From the NCBI GenBank assembly GCA_039621445.1, contig CP154954.1, positions 64,934,891-64,998,890 on the forward strand: a DNA stretch of 64,000 bases, read 5' to 3'. The notes under the pieces were generated by a model. The model had not been told where the DNA came from, made no database searches, and saw nothing but the letters and a program-made list of their open reading frames with translations. Made by a program: the position numbers and the translations under genes. Position 1 is the stretch's first letter; each line of letters begins with the position of its first letter. Positions 36,593 to 50,300 of this stretch are shown piece by piece. Origin of the DNA: Euglena gracilis (lineage: Eukaryota; Euglenida; Euglenophyceae; Euglenales).

Positions 36593-36720
36593 CCCCCCCC
36601 AGGCAATTGACGCCCCGGGCAATTGTCACCCCTGGCTGTGCCGGCCATTTTGTCACTCCGGGAAATTGTCACCCTTTCCGTGCTGCCAATTCGTCACGCG
36701 ACAATTGCCCGGGGGGGGGG
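36593..36720. mobile_element. TA-flanked C/G-capped element, GGCAATTG family, 128 bp
   Basis: The left end C-run plus AGGCAATTGACG is inverted to CAATTGCC plus G-run at the right. TA at 36591-36592 and 36721-36722. Inside, CAATTGTCACCCC-type words are repeated. It starts eight bases after the TA of the preceding MITE. Confidence 0.85.
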
Positions 36721-36948
36721 TACGGAATCACATAAAAGATGCACCAAACCACGTAAAATCACGAAGATTTTTTTGATAGAAATGCTGGTCAGACAATATT
36801 TTCACCCTCACGGAAGTGTTTTCTCTCTTATGAAAGCCGAACCTCATGCCCTTTTTCGTGTGTGGTTGCTTGAGTTATGGGTCAAGGACAAGGAAAGGTC
36901 TGGTCTGGTAGAGGTCCGGCAGGGGGGCCCCTGGGGGGCCGCAAGACC

Positions 36949-37099
36949 ATGCCGGGCGAAGTGACGCCCGCTGTGCCCTTTCGTCCTCCGTCAGGAGCGG
37001 CCCCCGCCCCCTTGGCCGTCCCCCCGCCGGTTCGCTTCTCCCCCGCGGCCGGCGCAGACGTCCCCACACTCAGGCTTGACCACCGGGAATCCGCCCAAT
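36949..37099 (+). CDS. Weak exon candidate, Pro/Ala-rich
   Basis: The frame MPGEVTPAVPFRPPSGAAPA, then PLAVPPPVRFSPAAGADVPT, has G/C-ending codons and starts at an ATG in an ACCATGC context. Splice sites are uncertain. Confidence 0.3.
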
Positions 37100-37439
37100 C
37101 CCCCCCCCCAAATTTGGGATATTTTGTTATTCTGAAAAAGAAATTGTCCGTGGGTTTATGGGCAACTGCCACTAACCCATTTGTGCTGCCTTTTTCCCCC
37201 CCCACAGCATCATCGTGCTCCCTATTCCTGATGTTTTACTTTCAATTCAATCTGTGAGTCGTTGATGACAACCACATTTCAAAAAGCAGTGTGGAACGGT
37301 GTGCTAGCAGACCTTTGGGACTGCTGTTTCTTCTGACGTATGAGCAGAAAGCCCCATTTTTTTGTTGCGGTGATGTACTGCCGGAGGGGTTGGAGGAAGT
37401 GGGTTGGGCTCCCTCCCGGCCGGCCCGTTTGGTCGGCCC

Positions 37440-37616
37440 TGCCAGCGCCGCCGCCCCGCCGACAACAGCCCCGCGCTCTCACGAGGGACCACGCCGTCGC
37501 GCCACAGCGAGGCCTCGGACGCTGAGCGCCGCTCACGGCACCCAGAGGCCGCCCCCCGGGCTGGGGCACCGGCCACGGCCGAGAACCTTGGTTTCGCCGG
37601 CACGGCATTGTCCTGA
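37440..37616 (+). CDS. Probable 3' terminal exon
   Basis: The frame ADNSPALSRGTTPSRHSEAS, then DAERRSRHPEAAPRAGAPAT and AENLGFAGTALS, ends at TGA (37614-37616) with mostly G/C-ending codons. The acceptor is unclear. The stop suggests that the 30-45 kb region may hold more than one gene. Confidence 0.35.
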   Translation, partial: CQRRRPADNSPALSRGTTPSRHSEASDAERRSRHPEAAPRAGAPATAENLGFAGTALS

Positions 37617-38004
37617 TGGGGAGCCACAAAGAGTATTAGCAGGGTCAAGAGCATACGCGATTGAATCAATGGACAGCTAACACCAATGGGAACCCACTTT
37701 TTGGGGGGTCAAATTTTGGCGTCAAAAACATCTCAGTATATCTCGCCCAAAAAAGGGCCAAAAAATGGCCAAAACCCTGCCTCCGGAGGGACCCACAAGG
37801 CACTTGAGGTGCCGGCAATACCTTTCACGCACGGGTCCAACGGCGCAACCATCCCCCGAGCGGTCGAAAACGAATGGTGCCGGCGGCACAACAAAAACGA
37901 ACGTTCTCATTCCTCCCCGTCCCATTCAGTGAGATTTTTATCTTTGGACTAACTTTGGATCCACATCCAAAGTTAAAAAACTGCCCTCATTCTTGCCTCA
38001 TCAG

Positions 38005-38173
38005 CTCGCCGTCCCCAGAGGGCCGCCCCTGACCCCGCACCTCGGGCTCCAGCCCCACCCTACGATCAGGCTCCCTGCCGGGCCGGAAGCCCGGTGCGGA
38101 GCGGACCCCGGCGAAGGCCAAGACAGCAGCGGAAGGAGGCCGCCCTCGGTCCTCGTCCCCAGTGATGCCGCAG
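38005..38173 (+). CDS. Probable internal exon
   Basis: A good pyrimidine tract and acceptor (TTGCCTCATCAG) precede a 169-nt frame LAVPRGPPLTPHLGLQPHPT, then RPPSVLVPSDAA. It ends at a strong GCAG/GTGCGT donor, phase 1. Pro-rich; no domain. Phase 1 would fit the terminal exon at 44866. Confidence 0.5.
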
Positions 38174-38229
38174 GTGCGTTGGTGGCGTGGTATTGTGCAG
38201 CCATCCAACCAGCCACACACAAGGATGGA

Positions 38230-38899
38230 CATTGATATCAGGTTTAAATTTGGATAGATTGACACCCGATATCCTCGATGAAAGTCAATAAATTCCGATA
38301 TGATCATTTGTGCCCCGATATCCTCATTTTTTTGTGATTTGGAATCCCAAAATTGCCCCAAAGACAACAAAAAGAGTACGTCCCCCCCCCCAAATAAAGC
38401 CGATATTTCACGATATTTTTTTCGGGAGCCGATAAAATCAAGGTTGTCAATAAGGCCAATATGGGCCGATAACCAATATCCAATATCCATCCTTGGCACA
38501 TAGCCCTCTGACAATAATTTTCCCCCCTTTCCCTCTTTATTTTCAATTTAAGGACAGAGAATTCGCACAGAATGTTTCTTTGCGCTGTTGCTGTTCCACC
38601 ACCATTTTCTTCGCATTTCCCACCCCCTCTTGCCTAAGAAAGCAGGCTTCTTTTTAACCCAGGAGACCTCGGTGGGGTCTGTGGCCAGACACCCCCCAGT
38701 TGGAATGTCCTGGGCCGGGCATGGGTTCGGCAAGAAGTGCCAGAACATTTTTGAACAATGCCTTTAGACCGCCCGATTTTTGGGGTCCCCGCGGGAGAGG
38801 GGTCCTGTGCCAGGCCGGGTGGGGGGGGGAGTCCACCTCCCTCCAGGGGGTCTTACACAAAAGCCTGCTAAGCGCCAAGCTTGTCTAAGCATCATCAGG
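38230..38899. other. Intron or spacer with GATATC words
   Basis: Repeated GATATCCTC / CCGATATC words at 38230-38480. A C-rich patch and GGGGGTCTTACACAAAAGCC near 38846 resemble the end of the CAGGCTT element. No exon. Confidence 0.4.
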
Positions 38900-39295
38900 G
38901 GGGGGGGAAATGCGTTTCGCATTTTTTCGCATTTTTGCGCATTTTTTTGCGCATTTTTTCAAATTTTCCAAAAATGCGCATTTTTGCGCATTTTTTCGCA
39001 TTTTTTGCGCATTTTTTTCGCTTTTTTCAGCACATTTTTTTGCTTTTTGGCACATTTTTTCGTGATTTTCCAAAATTTTCGCATTTTTTGACCATTTTTG
39101 CAATTTTTTGCAAAAATTTGAAAAATTTTGACTTTTTTTGAAACGTACATTTTCCTCATTATTCTACACAATTTCTTCAAATTTGGTGCCATTTTTGCAT
39201 GTTTTTGGGTAATTTTTGCATTTTCGTGATTTTTGCGCATTTTTTCTCGGATTTTGCGCATTTTTGCGCATTTTTTCCGAGGCCGGGCGAGCGCA
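38900..39295. repeat. GCGCATTTTT degenerate tandem repeat
   Basis: About 390 bases of GCGCATTTTT and CATTTTTTG words, bordered by a G-run (38898-38907) and a C-run (39298-39308). Confidence 0.75.
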
Positions 39296-40937
39296 TTCCC
39301 CCCCCCCCTGGCATCATCCTGTTGGCCTGTTTCCTCCCTTTTAGGGGTTATCTTTCCCGAAAATGTTTTGTATTTTCTTTAAAGACTCCCTGCCAGAATC
39401 GTTATCGCAGCATTTCCTCATTAAGGTGTCGGCAAAGTTATTGAGTTGTGTTCTGTCGAACTCAGTTTTCAGTGTACACTCCCTTCTTGCAGCAATTGAT
39501 ATTGTTGGCATATTTATTTTGGTACCCCATGTCCAACGAACACCCCCTTGTTCAGACTGCAACTTTTGTCATCTAAGGCGGGGGCGGGGCATCCTTGAAC
39601 CAGCCCCCCCACTCCATATTTATATTCTCTGATGTGCATACAAGAAGAAGGGGTTTGGGCCTGAACTACGCTGTCAGAGGTTGCAGGTGGCTTCGGTCTT
39701 TCCTTTGGGCCCAGCAATGGCCTCGGGGCACTGGAGAATGGTCTGCCTGCTTTTGAAGTGTTGAATGAAGGCCAGGGGAGTTGAATCACAGCTCTTCTGG
39801 GTTTCAATGGACCCTGTCCTTGTGGAGGTCTTGGCGCAGATACCCACCCTCCTGTGTCCAACAAACGCCATTGTCCAACAAACACCCATTGTTCGGTCTG
39901 CAATTTTTGTCGCCACCAGTCGATTTTTTGCCATTACTGAATTGCTGAACACCTGTGCAAACTTGTTAGTTAATGCCACCAGAAAAATTTTTGTGTTCTG
40001 CGACCACCGCAAAAAAAAAAGGTTTGCAACCGGCAGCACCGCGGGAAAAATTTTCGTGCGCTGCGACCGCCGCGACAACTTTTTAAGCGTGCGCTGCAAC
40101 CTGCACAGAATTTTTGAAGTTTGCACGAAAGCCGTGGCAAACTTTGTTTTCTGTGTGCCACGGATGCCTTCTTTGGGCTCTTTCACCCTGTCTGGCCTCT
40201 GTGGCCATGACCGAGGAGGGTATGAGTTGGAAGGGAGTGAACTGTGCAAGCGTTGTTTTTTTGTTTTCACAGGTTATCACCGACATTGTTGGGTGCTGCA
40301 CTGCTGCCAACGTTTGCTCCTCGTGCACTGTGGGAAAAAATCGTTTGCACCGTGACCACCGCGGCAATAAGTTTGCTTGTGCCGCGACCGCCACGTGCAC
40401 TGTGGGAAAAAATTGTTTGCCCCACAACCACCGTGGCAATAAGTTTGCTTGTGCCGCAAACGCCACGGGAAAAAATGTTTGCACCGCGGCACGAGCGCCG
40501 CGGCGCACTAACTACAAGTCTGATCTTGTGTCCAGCCGCATTTCTTGTCATTTTAGTGTTTCGTGGAACATAAGCCAAGTTCAAGTGGACGTTTCTGGAC
40601 ATCAACATCCTCCTCCCCAGGGCACACTACTCACCCAACGTTCTCCTCAGGCCACAGGGCTTGCTGCATTGAAGCTGGCAAAGCCCGCCACAGCCCATGC
40701 ACCACCGTCTGTGCGACCAGCTTCCGTCTCACGTGTGTTTCTCTCTCCCGAAAAGCAAAGTCATTTTTGCTGGAAGTTGTTCTCCGTGTATCTTTCCATT
40801 CTTCCCGGCCCTCGTTTCCGGTCCCCGCAGCCCCCTCGCGGTCCCGGAGCCCAACCTCCAGCCCCCGCGTCTTGCAGCCAGCAGTGCATTTGCTTCCGTT
40901 TTGTTGTGCTTGTTTTTCTTTTTGCACAGCCAGGGTA
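39296..40937. other. Spacer with GCGACCGCC-type repeats
   Basis: At 40000-40510 the words GCAATAAGTTTGCTTGTGCC and GCACTGTGGGAAAAAAT recur in diverged form, a short tandem repeat of about 60-90 bp. A possible small exon (PLAVPEPNLQPP, near 40832) follows a GGTCCCCGCAG acceptor but is too short to support. Confidence 0.4.
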
Positions 40938-41117
40938 CCTCCCCCCCCTTGTCGTTGACACGGCGTGTCGTTGACACACCCCCTGTGTCAACGACACTTT
41001 TCTGGAACACTACCTATTGAATCACAGCGACGTTGACATGGCGTGTCGTTGACACACCCCCTGTGTCAACGGCACTCTCCTGGAACATTGGCGTGTCAAC
41101 GACAAGGGGGGGGGAGG
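40938..41117. mobile_element. TA-flanked C/G-capped element, GTCGTTGACAC family, 180 bp
   Basis: The left end CCTCCCCCCCC then TTGTCGTTGACACG is inverted at the right end (CGTGTCAACGACAA plus G-run and AGG). TA at 40936-40937 and 41118-41119. GTGTCGTTGACACACCCCCT and its inverse recur inside. Non-coding. Confidence 0.9.
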
Positions 41118-41342
41118 TAGTGGTTTCAAATCCACGGACCGGGCGGGGAAGGACCGCCAAGAGCCTTGCGGGTGCCCCCTGTCGCCCGCCCTCTAGAGAG
41201 GCTTTTTCAACAGCTGGGTGCGATTATATACATATTTTGGCCATATATACATACATATGCAGACACGCATATATATGTGTGTATATACATATATATCCAT
41301 ACATTGTACGTATATACACGTGTGTCTATATATCCATATATA

Positions 41343-41585
41343 CCTACCCCCCCCCGGGAAACTGTCATGTCCGAGAACCTGTCAGGGGCCCGCCCGGGAA
41401 ACTGTCAGGGTCCCCGGTACCGGCCAACCTGTCAGGGTCATTTTTTCATTGATTTTCCCTTGAAATGCCCTACCCGTGAAATTGTCAGGGTCCCTGGTAC
41501 CGGCCAACCTGTCATGATAGGAAGTTGCCAGGGTCCCTGGTACTGGCCAACCTGTCAGGTGACAGTTTCCCGGGGGGGGGGGGGG

Positions 41586-41588
<3 letters not shown>
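41343..41588. mobile_element. TA-flanked C/G-capped element, CTGTCAGGGTCC family, 246 bp
   Basis: The left end CCTA, C-run, GGGAAACTGTCA is inverted to TGACAGTTTCCC, G-run, AGG at the right. TA at 41341-41342 and 41589-41590. GTCAGGGTCCC, GGTACCGGCCAACCTGTCA and similar words recur four times. Relatives at 3853, 45323 and a remnant near 60760. Confidence 0.88.
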
Positions 41589-43357
<1,769 letters not shown>

Positions 43358-43370
43358 TAGCTCTCCACTA

Positions 43371-43666
43371 TATGGCCCCCCCAGGTGAGGGGTGGGTGGT
43401 AGCGGTTTGGCACTTGGGTACACGTTTTGCAACACTTTTTGGGCAAGCGTTTTTTCCTCTCTTATTTGAAGGAGTAGGGTTAGTTGTGCACATGCATGTT
43501 GCGCTACATGGCCATGTTGCGCAAAATGGCCATATAGCGCAAAATGCACATGTGCGCACCTAACCCTACTCCTTCAAATGAGAGAGGAAAAAACGTTTGC
43601 CCAAAAAAGTGTACCCAAGTACCAAACCGCTACCACCCCCTCCCCCGGCAGGGGGGTTGGTAGTGC
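43371..43666. mobile_element. Foldback element with about 125-bp inverted arms
   Basis: The left arm (about 43375-43500) contains GGTGGTAGCGGTTTGGCACT, TGGGTACAC, GTTTTTTCCTCTCTTATTTG and AAGGAGTAGGGTTAG. The right arm (about 43550-43666) is its reverse complement with few mismatches. The loop carries GCGCAAAATG words. The outer ends are C-rich on the left and G-rich on the right, like the C/G-capped elements. Confidence 0.88.
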
Positions 43667-43679
43667 ACATATCATATAT

Positions 43680-43783
43680 ATGTACGTATGTATGTATGTA
43701 TATATATATATATACATATATATACATATACATATACATATATGTGTATATATGCATATATATGTGTGTGTATTTATATATAC

Positions 43784-43819
<36 letters not shown>

Positions 43820-43822
43820 ATA
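43680..43822. repeat. TATG / TA / GT microsatellite
   Basis: Mixed TATA, GTAT and GT repeats. Confidence 0.9.
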
Positions 43823-43916
43823 TCTGTGTATGTGGATATGGTTGGATATATATTCGGCGGTGTGTGTCATCTGTTTCTCTGGGGATCACGCCATTTCTGG
43901 TCCGAGAGCAAACCCA

Positions 43917-44097
43917 TGGCAGCGACGCTCACCCCCCGAAGCCGCCCCGGTCCCATCCCTGCCCTCGCCGTCAGCAGCCGCCCCCACGCGAAAGGCATGG
44001 CCCCCTGCCGCCCACGCTGCGCTGCGCTGCAGTGCGACGGAGGCAGCTTTTTCAGGCGTCACGGCTGCCCAGCGCACCTGGACAGGAGACATGGCAT
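43917..44097 (+). CDS. Weak exon candidate
   Basis: Two overlapping plus-strand frames are GC-rich: one starts MAATLTPRSRPGPIPALAVS, the other ends ATEAAFSGVTAAQRTWTGDM at a stop. I cannot choose between them. Confidence 0.25.
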
Positions 44098-44434
44098 AGT
44101 CCCCCCCCCCCCGTAATGAGTGCACAGGTACGCACTTTTTAAGAACCAAATTCGACCCTCGGAATCATTAGAATGGGAACAAAAGTTGCAAAGATGGGAC
44201 AACCTTGCTCAAAATGGACGAAAATGGCCCGAACTGGTTGAAAGATGGGTCAAATTTTCCAACGTGTCACAATTTTCGCTGTCCCAAAATGGCCCAAGAT
44301 GTTTTAAAAAATGAGCAACCATAATCCCAATTGGGTGTATGTATTTTTTAGGAGGAAGTTTCGGACCTCCCATGGAAGTGCGTTCATTAGGGTGTGTGTG
44401 CAATTAGGACCGTGCGCATTAGCAGGGGGTTTTA

Positions 44435-44794
44435 ACCCCCCTAATAGAAAGCCCCCCAATGTAAAGCCCCCATGGGGGTTTGGTTTTGCCGCCCGAATAT
44501 AAAGCCCCCTCCGCCCCCCAACATACAGCTCGACCATGTTGCCATCAGCAAAAAGGCAGAAAACTTTGGGTGGGTATATTGATTTTTCACCACAAATCCT
44601 CCAATTTTTAACCAAAAAAATGCACATTTTGGGGGGATCAGAGGTACACGACCAAAATTTGGTCCAAAATCGGGATTTTGATTTCAGCGGAAGGCGGTCA
44701 AAGTTTTTATAAGCCGCCCAGAAATTTTTGGTTTTCTCCTGCAAGTGTACCCCCCCCCTGAAGGTCCGGGGGGCTTTACATTTGGGGGGGGGGT
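44435..44794. mobile_element. TA-flanked C/G-capped element, GGCTTTACATTTGGGG family, 360 bp
   Basis: The left end ACCCCCC, AATAGAAAGCCCCCC, AATGTAAAGCCCCC is inverted at the right end (GGGGGGCTTTACATTTGG plus G-run, TT). TA at 44433-44434 and 44795-44796. AATATAAAGCCCCC recurs inside. A relative lies at 50658-51033. Confidence 0.82.
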
Positions 44795-44865
44795 TACTTC
44801 GCCCTCCAACTCATGCTGCACCAGAAGTCCATATGAGCCCTGAGCCTCGCCGTGCCCCCCCGCAG

Positions 44866-45047
44866 GCCTGCCCGAGAAGGCCCCGGGGGCCGGCAGCGTC
44901 CGCTCCGCCTCCCCGCCCAACCCCGGCACCGCGCTGCTCACCCCGCGCCCCGCCCCCGCGTCCGCCGTCGTGGAGCCCCGCATCGTGGGCCGGACGGCCC
45001 GCACCTCCAGCCAGGCTCGCTTCCGGAAGCCATGCTCCACTCCCTGA
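44866..45047 (+). CDS. 3' terminal exon, Pro/Ser/Arg-rich
   Basis: A textbook acceptor (CCGTGCCCCCCCGCAG) opens a 182-nt frame in which almost every codon ends in G or C: LPEKAPGAGSVRSASPPNPG, then TALLTPRPAPASAVVEPRIV and GRTARTSSQARFRKPCSTP, ending at TGA. Entry phase 1. Two longer overlapping frames have poor codon use and are shadows. Basic, probably disordered tail; product unknown. Confidence 0.55.
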
Positions 45048-45322
45048 CAGCGGGGCCATTCTGTCCCACGTGGGTCCCCCCCGCCTGAAAACTCTCATTG
45101 GCACGCCAGACCTGTCCCGACATTTGGAAACCAGTTGGTCGACTTTTTTTTGTTTTCCAGAGGTACGCAACATCACAGGGATTCTGGGGGGTTTGACCCC
45201 TCAGCGGCCATGGGGGGTGGCCCAGCCTTGGGGTAGAGTTGTGGGTGGCACCACTGAAGCTGGGAGGCGGGGTGGCCCCTATCTGTCGGTCAAACTGAAA
45301 AAAAAAAGATATTGTCTGTGTA

Positions 45323-45514
45323 CCCTCCCCCTTGGGAAACTGCCATGCCCGAGAACCTGCCTCCTGCCCAGGATGCTGTCACTGGGAAGGGCCGTGGTCC
45401 CTGATATTGTCCAACCTGTCATGATAGGAAGTTGTCAGGATCTCTGGCATTGGCTAACCTGTCAAGAGAGAAAGTTGTCAGGGTCCCCGGCAATCGACCT
45501 GTCCGGTGACAGAG
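45323..45514. mobile_element. Degenerate CTGTCAGGGTCC-family element
   Basis: Starts after TA (45321-45322) with a C-rich run and TTGGGAAACTGCCATG, and contains CCTGTCATGATAGGAAGTTG, a word shared exactly with 41343-41588. The right end is decayed (GGTGACAGAGTGG). Confidence 0.6.
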
Positions 45515-47371
45515 TGGTCTAATTGCGTGGTTAATGGTCTCGTAGGTGCAGGTCAGCCGGAACCCTGCACCGCCCAGCCACCGCTTCGGCTGATCGGCTG
45601 TTCACAGCCCGCCTGCCGCCAAGCCCCGCGCCGCCTCTCCCTCCCCCCGCCCCGGAGTCCCCGCCCGGCCAATCCGCCCTCCTTTCCACTGACGCTTGTT
45701 GTGGGGTTGACGCCCACCGTCTACCACCCCGTACTTGTCCTGCCTTCCTTTGCTGTTGCAGCGTATGCCTCGTCTCTTTCTCCCTGACAGGGCGTTCCTT
45801 AAGAAAATTTGACCCCACCCCCGGGGGGCTCCAGCCAGCAGGCAGCCTTTTTCCAGCGAACCCAAATTTTCCAGCCTCTGAGCTGGATCCCCCTGGGGGT
45901 CCTCAAACAACACCATGCTCCCGGACCTGTTGCACAGAATATCCCACAGCGCTCGATTCTTTCCCGTTGGCCACGTCTCCCTTCCCTTTTTTGACCCTCT
46001 TTTCCCCTCACCTGACCACCAACAATTATCTTTCTTCCTTTTATGCCAATACCATTAGAGAGGTGTTCCTCAGATGCACCTCGTTGACCCCCTCCTCGCC
46101 TTCCACCTCCGGCCCCTCTCTAGATCACCCTCCTGACCTGGCCCTGTCATTAATCACGGCGACGCCCTTCACCGGCCATTCAGTTTTCTCTTCCCCTCGC
46201 CTTCCATGTTTTGCTTGGCCCGCGGCAAAACCAGCAAAAACCAGCCACGCTTCCCCCCTTGATGGCCTTAATAGGGGTATCTTGGAGGTCCAATCGCTTG
46301 CAATGAGAGGTTGTCATCAGGGAGCCAACCACCCCGGAAGGCTGAGGTGGACCTGGGGCCATCCCAGTGCCTCAGGCGAGGGTGGGGACGGCAAGCAAGC
46401 GTCATTTGAGGGTGAAGGTCGCTCCCCCTGGGGTGGTGCAGGCAGGGGGGGGGGCATTTTGACTCTCCTGGGGGATACGTTTTTTTGGGGGGAGGTAGTG
46501 CTGGAACCCCCCCACGGTGCCGAGAGTGCCGGGGGGGGGGCAAAAAATGTCCATTTTCAAGAGAAAATTGGATGGGTTGCCTGGGCCAGAACCCAAACCC
46601 CCCCCTCCACCCAGAGTTGTTGAAAAGAAGCCCGGTGGCTGGTTACGCAGGAGAATCGCAGCGTCAGTGGGAAACACACAATCATTTAGTCACTGGCCGC
46701 CCCCCCCCCGGGTGATTGTGGTCTTTTCAGAGTGGTTTTTGGCTTGGATCCCGGGGGGGGGGGGGACCGCTGGCCTTTTCTGCTGACCCAGCACCGAAGG
46801 CACCAGAATTTTTTGGAGTTTTTTTACGCGTTTGTGATCAAATTATCTTGGATATTCCAGAGTGGTGACCCCGGGGGGGGGAGGAGGTAGTGACTGACTG
46901 GTTTTCCAGAAAAAAGTGAGTGACTGGTTTTTAGAAGAGTGGAGTTGACCTGGGGCGGGGGGGGGGGGGCGGTAAAGAAATGTATGGTAGGGAACAATCT
47001 TTCGGTAACTGCAATGGGAAACCCATGTGATGATGTACCTCAAATAGCTGCTACACACATCAGACTTTCTTTTAAAAACGGTGTTATTCCTGCACTCTGC
47101 ACTTGCTGAGTGTAATGAGAAATGCCGGTGCAGGTTTTCTTGGTGGATATCATTGCTTATCGCCCTGAATGTGATAAAGTGGTTGGGATTTTTCATTCTC
47201 CCTTTTTCTCACCCTGCTCATGGATCATAATTGTTGAACCGCAATAAGAACACCGTTCCAAGGCGCCTGGCAGGAGTGAATATTTGCATGAGAGAAATGT
47301 GTATGCATTTACCGAAATTGTTTGGGTACGTGCGCGCGTGTGCAACTCTGCTCTGCAGGGCGATCACATAC
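45515..47371. other. Upstream region of the TRAP-beta gene
   Basis: A GC-rich patch at 45545-45690 may be an exon in either direction but cannot be assigned. G-runs lie at 46445, 46535, 46750, 46875 and 46960, several as GGGGGGGAGGTA, the right end of C/G-capped elements. A promoter for the gene at 47372 should lie here; no motif is recognisable. Confidence 0.4.
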
Positions 47372-50300
47372 ATGATGCACGCTGCCGCGCTCCTACTCCT
47401 CTGCCTCCTTCCGTTTTGTGCCGCGAATGTGTGTCTTTGCGGCGCTGTAACTGCAGTGTCCAAGTATTGGTGGTTGCCTTGTCGTGGGGGGGATGGGATC
47501 GTAGGCAGGGCCCAAACAGGGATTTTTTTAAAGGTTGGACCCGGGGAGGAGGGGTTGGATGGGTGGGTTTGCCGGACCCCCTCCCCAGTAAACCCCCAAT
47601 GGCTTGTGGGACTGTTGGAGGCGGGGTTTTGGTGATCTGAGAATTTTTTTATTGGCATGAACCGCCGAAAGAATATTTGACCAAATTTGACCCCAAAAAG
47701 TGGATGGGGTCTGAGTCCCTAACCGGGGGGGGCCACTTGGACTTGGGCACACGTCCCTAGGCCCAAGTCTTTGAGAGTTGTTTTTCCTGCAACTTTCTCA
47801 GCCAGTTGTGATTCAACCCTGCAACAGGAATGATATATTTTATATGAAACCTTTCAATCCACAATGTATTTGCATTGACATTCCGCATGTTTTGCAAATG
47901 AGATCAATGCACAATGCTGGTGGAACAGACCTCACCGCAGGAATGGGTTTTTTTTAAATCTGGGCGACACAGAATGGACATCAAACTGTTTTAAATTCTG
48001 AGAACTCACATAACCCCGCGAATAGAAGCCCCTTCTATCTATCTAGTCAATTCAGGGTTTGTTTTTCCCCTTCCCTTGTACACTGTGTGTAGTGTGTGTG
48101 AAGGGGGCTGCTGTGAGCACGGAAGAAGTTTCCCTCAAGTGAAAAAGATGGGTTTCGGTTCGGTTTCGGGTTTCGGTTCCACGATCGCCTGTGCTGCGCA
48201 GTCCCGCGTCGCCCACCTCCTTGTGCTGAAGACGCTCAACAAATTTGAGGTCGTTGGGGACGAGGACGTCTCCGTCACCATCAACGTGTTTAACGTGGGG
48301 AAGAGGTGCGCGTGTAGGAGACACCATCATCCGTTTTGTGCGCGCTCTTTTTTGACCTCAGAAGGGATACAAAGATTTGTTTTTGTGCGCATGAAAGAGG
48401 GGTCAGGGGCGAGGAGGAGGAGTAGGAGCAGGAGGAATGGTGACCATCATGCACTCATATGTTTGGATTTGCATTCTTGAGAAACACATGAATATTTTAT
48501 GATTATGATATTGTATGAGTTTTATTTGGTTCAGGGAATATTTTGTCCCTCGATGGAAACAGAAAGATTTTTTAAGCATTTTTTGGACAGGATTTGCGGT
48601 AATGACAGTGAACGACATGAAAGGGAACCAGGCTTCTGCTTAAGGGATTGCAGTACCCCCTTGGGGGGGGACTGGACTGCAGCTAGTCCAAATTTTGCTA
48701 GTGGGATTTCTAGCAGACCCCCCGGGGGGGGGGGGTCTGCTAGCAGGACTAGCTAGTGGAAAAAAATTTTCCAGTGACCGGCGTGAAGCGCCGTAAATTT
48801 TTTTGGGACCGCCAAAAATGGCCAAAAATGCCCGTTTTTGGCCATTTTTGGGAATTTTTGGAACAAAATCAGCCCAAAACCTATTAAAAACCTCATTTCC
48901 ACCTCGGCGCGCAGCGCCGGAGGAAAAAAATTTTCCAGTTGGGGGGACCCCCGGACCCCCCCCCCCGGGGGGGAGGGGGGGTCTAGCTAGTCCATTTTTT
49001 CCAGTGTCTAGCCGATTGGCTAGCCAGTACCCCCCCCCCGGGGGGTCCTTGAGCAAAAGCCTGTACCAAACTGAAAAAGGTGATCACAAAAAATATTTTA
49101 TGACGTTATTAGGAGTAGGGTTAGGGTTCACGGGCAAACAGTTGAACCTTTGTTATATCGGCCTCTATAGAGTACTCAGCAAACCCAAAGAGCCGCCCAA
49201 CTCAGGTTAAAAACGTGGGGGGACCCGAGTGAGGCGCCAAAGGCGCCGAGCGAGGGTCCCCCCATGTGTATAAACCCTAGTTGGGCAGCTCTTTGGGTCG
49301 CTGAGTACCCTGTAGGGGCCAACTTATCCCGCTATTGTGCGATGCAGTTCTGCTTCGTTCGCTGGATCTGTTGTGGTTGGGTGGCCGCGGCCGGCCGCGA
49401 CCCTACCAACGGCCGGACCCCCCCCCCCGGGGGGAGGGGGGTCTGGCTAGTCCATTTCTTCCAGTGTCTAGCCGATTGGCTAGCCAGTACCCCCCCCCCC
49501 CGGGGTCCTTAAGCAAAAGCCTGAAGGGAACTCCTCTCCCCATTTTCTTCCAAGGATATAAACGTTTTCTCTCCCCTCGTCCAGTGCCGCCGTGTCCGTC
49601 GAGGTGGACGACACGGCATGGGCGGACAAGGTGGTTCAGGTGTGCGTGTGCGCGGCTCTGCCCTGAGTGCCTCCTTGGGCAGGAAAGCGGAGTGGCATGG
49701 GCCACGCAATGCTCCATAGCACCCACGCCTCTATCATGACTACACCAAAAGCAAGTACCAAGCAAGGTTTATTGGCCACAACTCTCGATTTTTCACCAAA
49801 ACTCTCGGTGCCAAACTGCAGCGTCATTTGCCCGGCTATTATCCAAGGTGGGTGAGGCTGTGGTCGCCCGACGGTACGCCAATGGTTCGCCAGCCAACTT
49901 TCCCGCATTGATGACTGTCGACAACGCACCATCCCACCACCAAGATTTGATGATCCGCCAGCCGACACCACGTCATCTCTTCCAATGCCGAGACCACCCA
50001 CCAGACCCAGACCTTTGTCTTTGGCTCACGCTGCCATGTCTGTCCCACGCCCTCCAATCGGGGGACCAACCAGTGAACCCGGCAACCATCGTCCTGGGGG
50101 TGGGGGCGAGCAGAGGCAAGGCAGCGCAGTTCACACGGGGAACCCGCTGGGCCCGTTCCGCTGTCAGGTGAAGGGAAGCCTGGCGACGTCCATCGACAAG
50201 ATCCTGCCGGGCTCAGGCTGTTGTTTTCCCCCACGGCAAAACGTGCCTGAGGTGTCAGGGGGGAGAGGGACCCACCCCCTCTTTGGCCAAGGTGGTTTGA

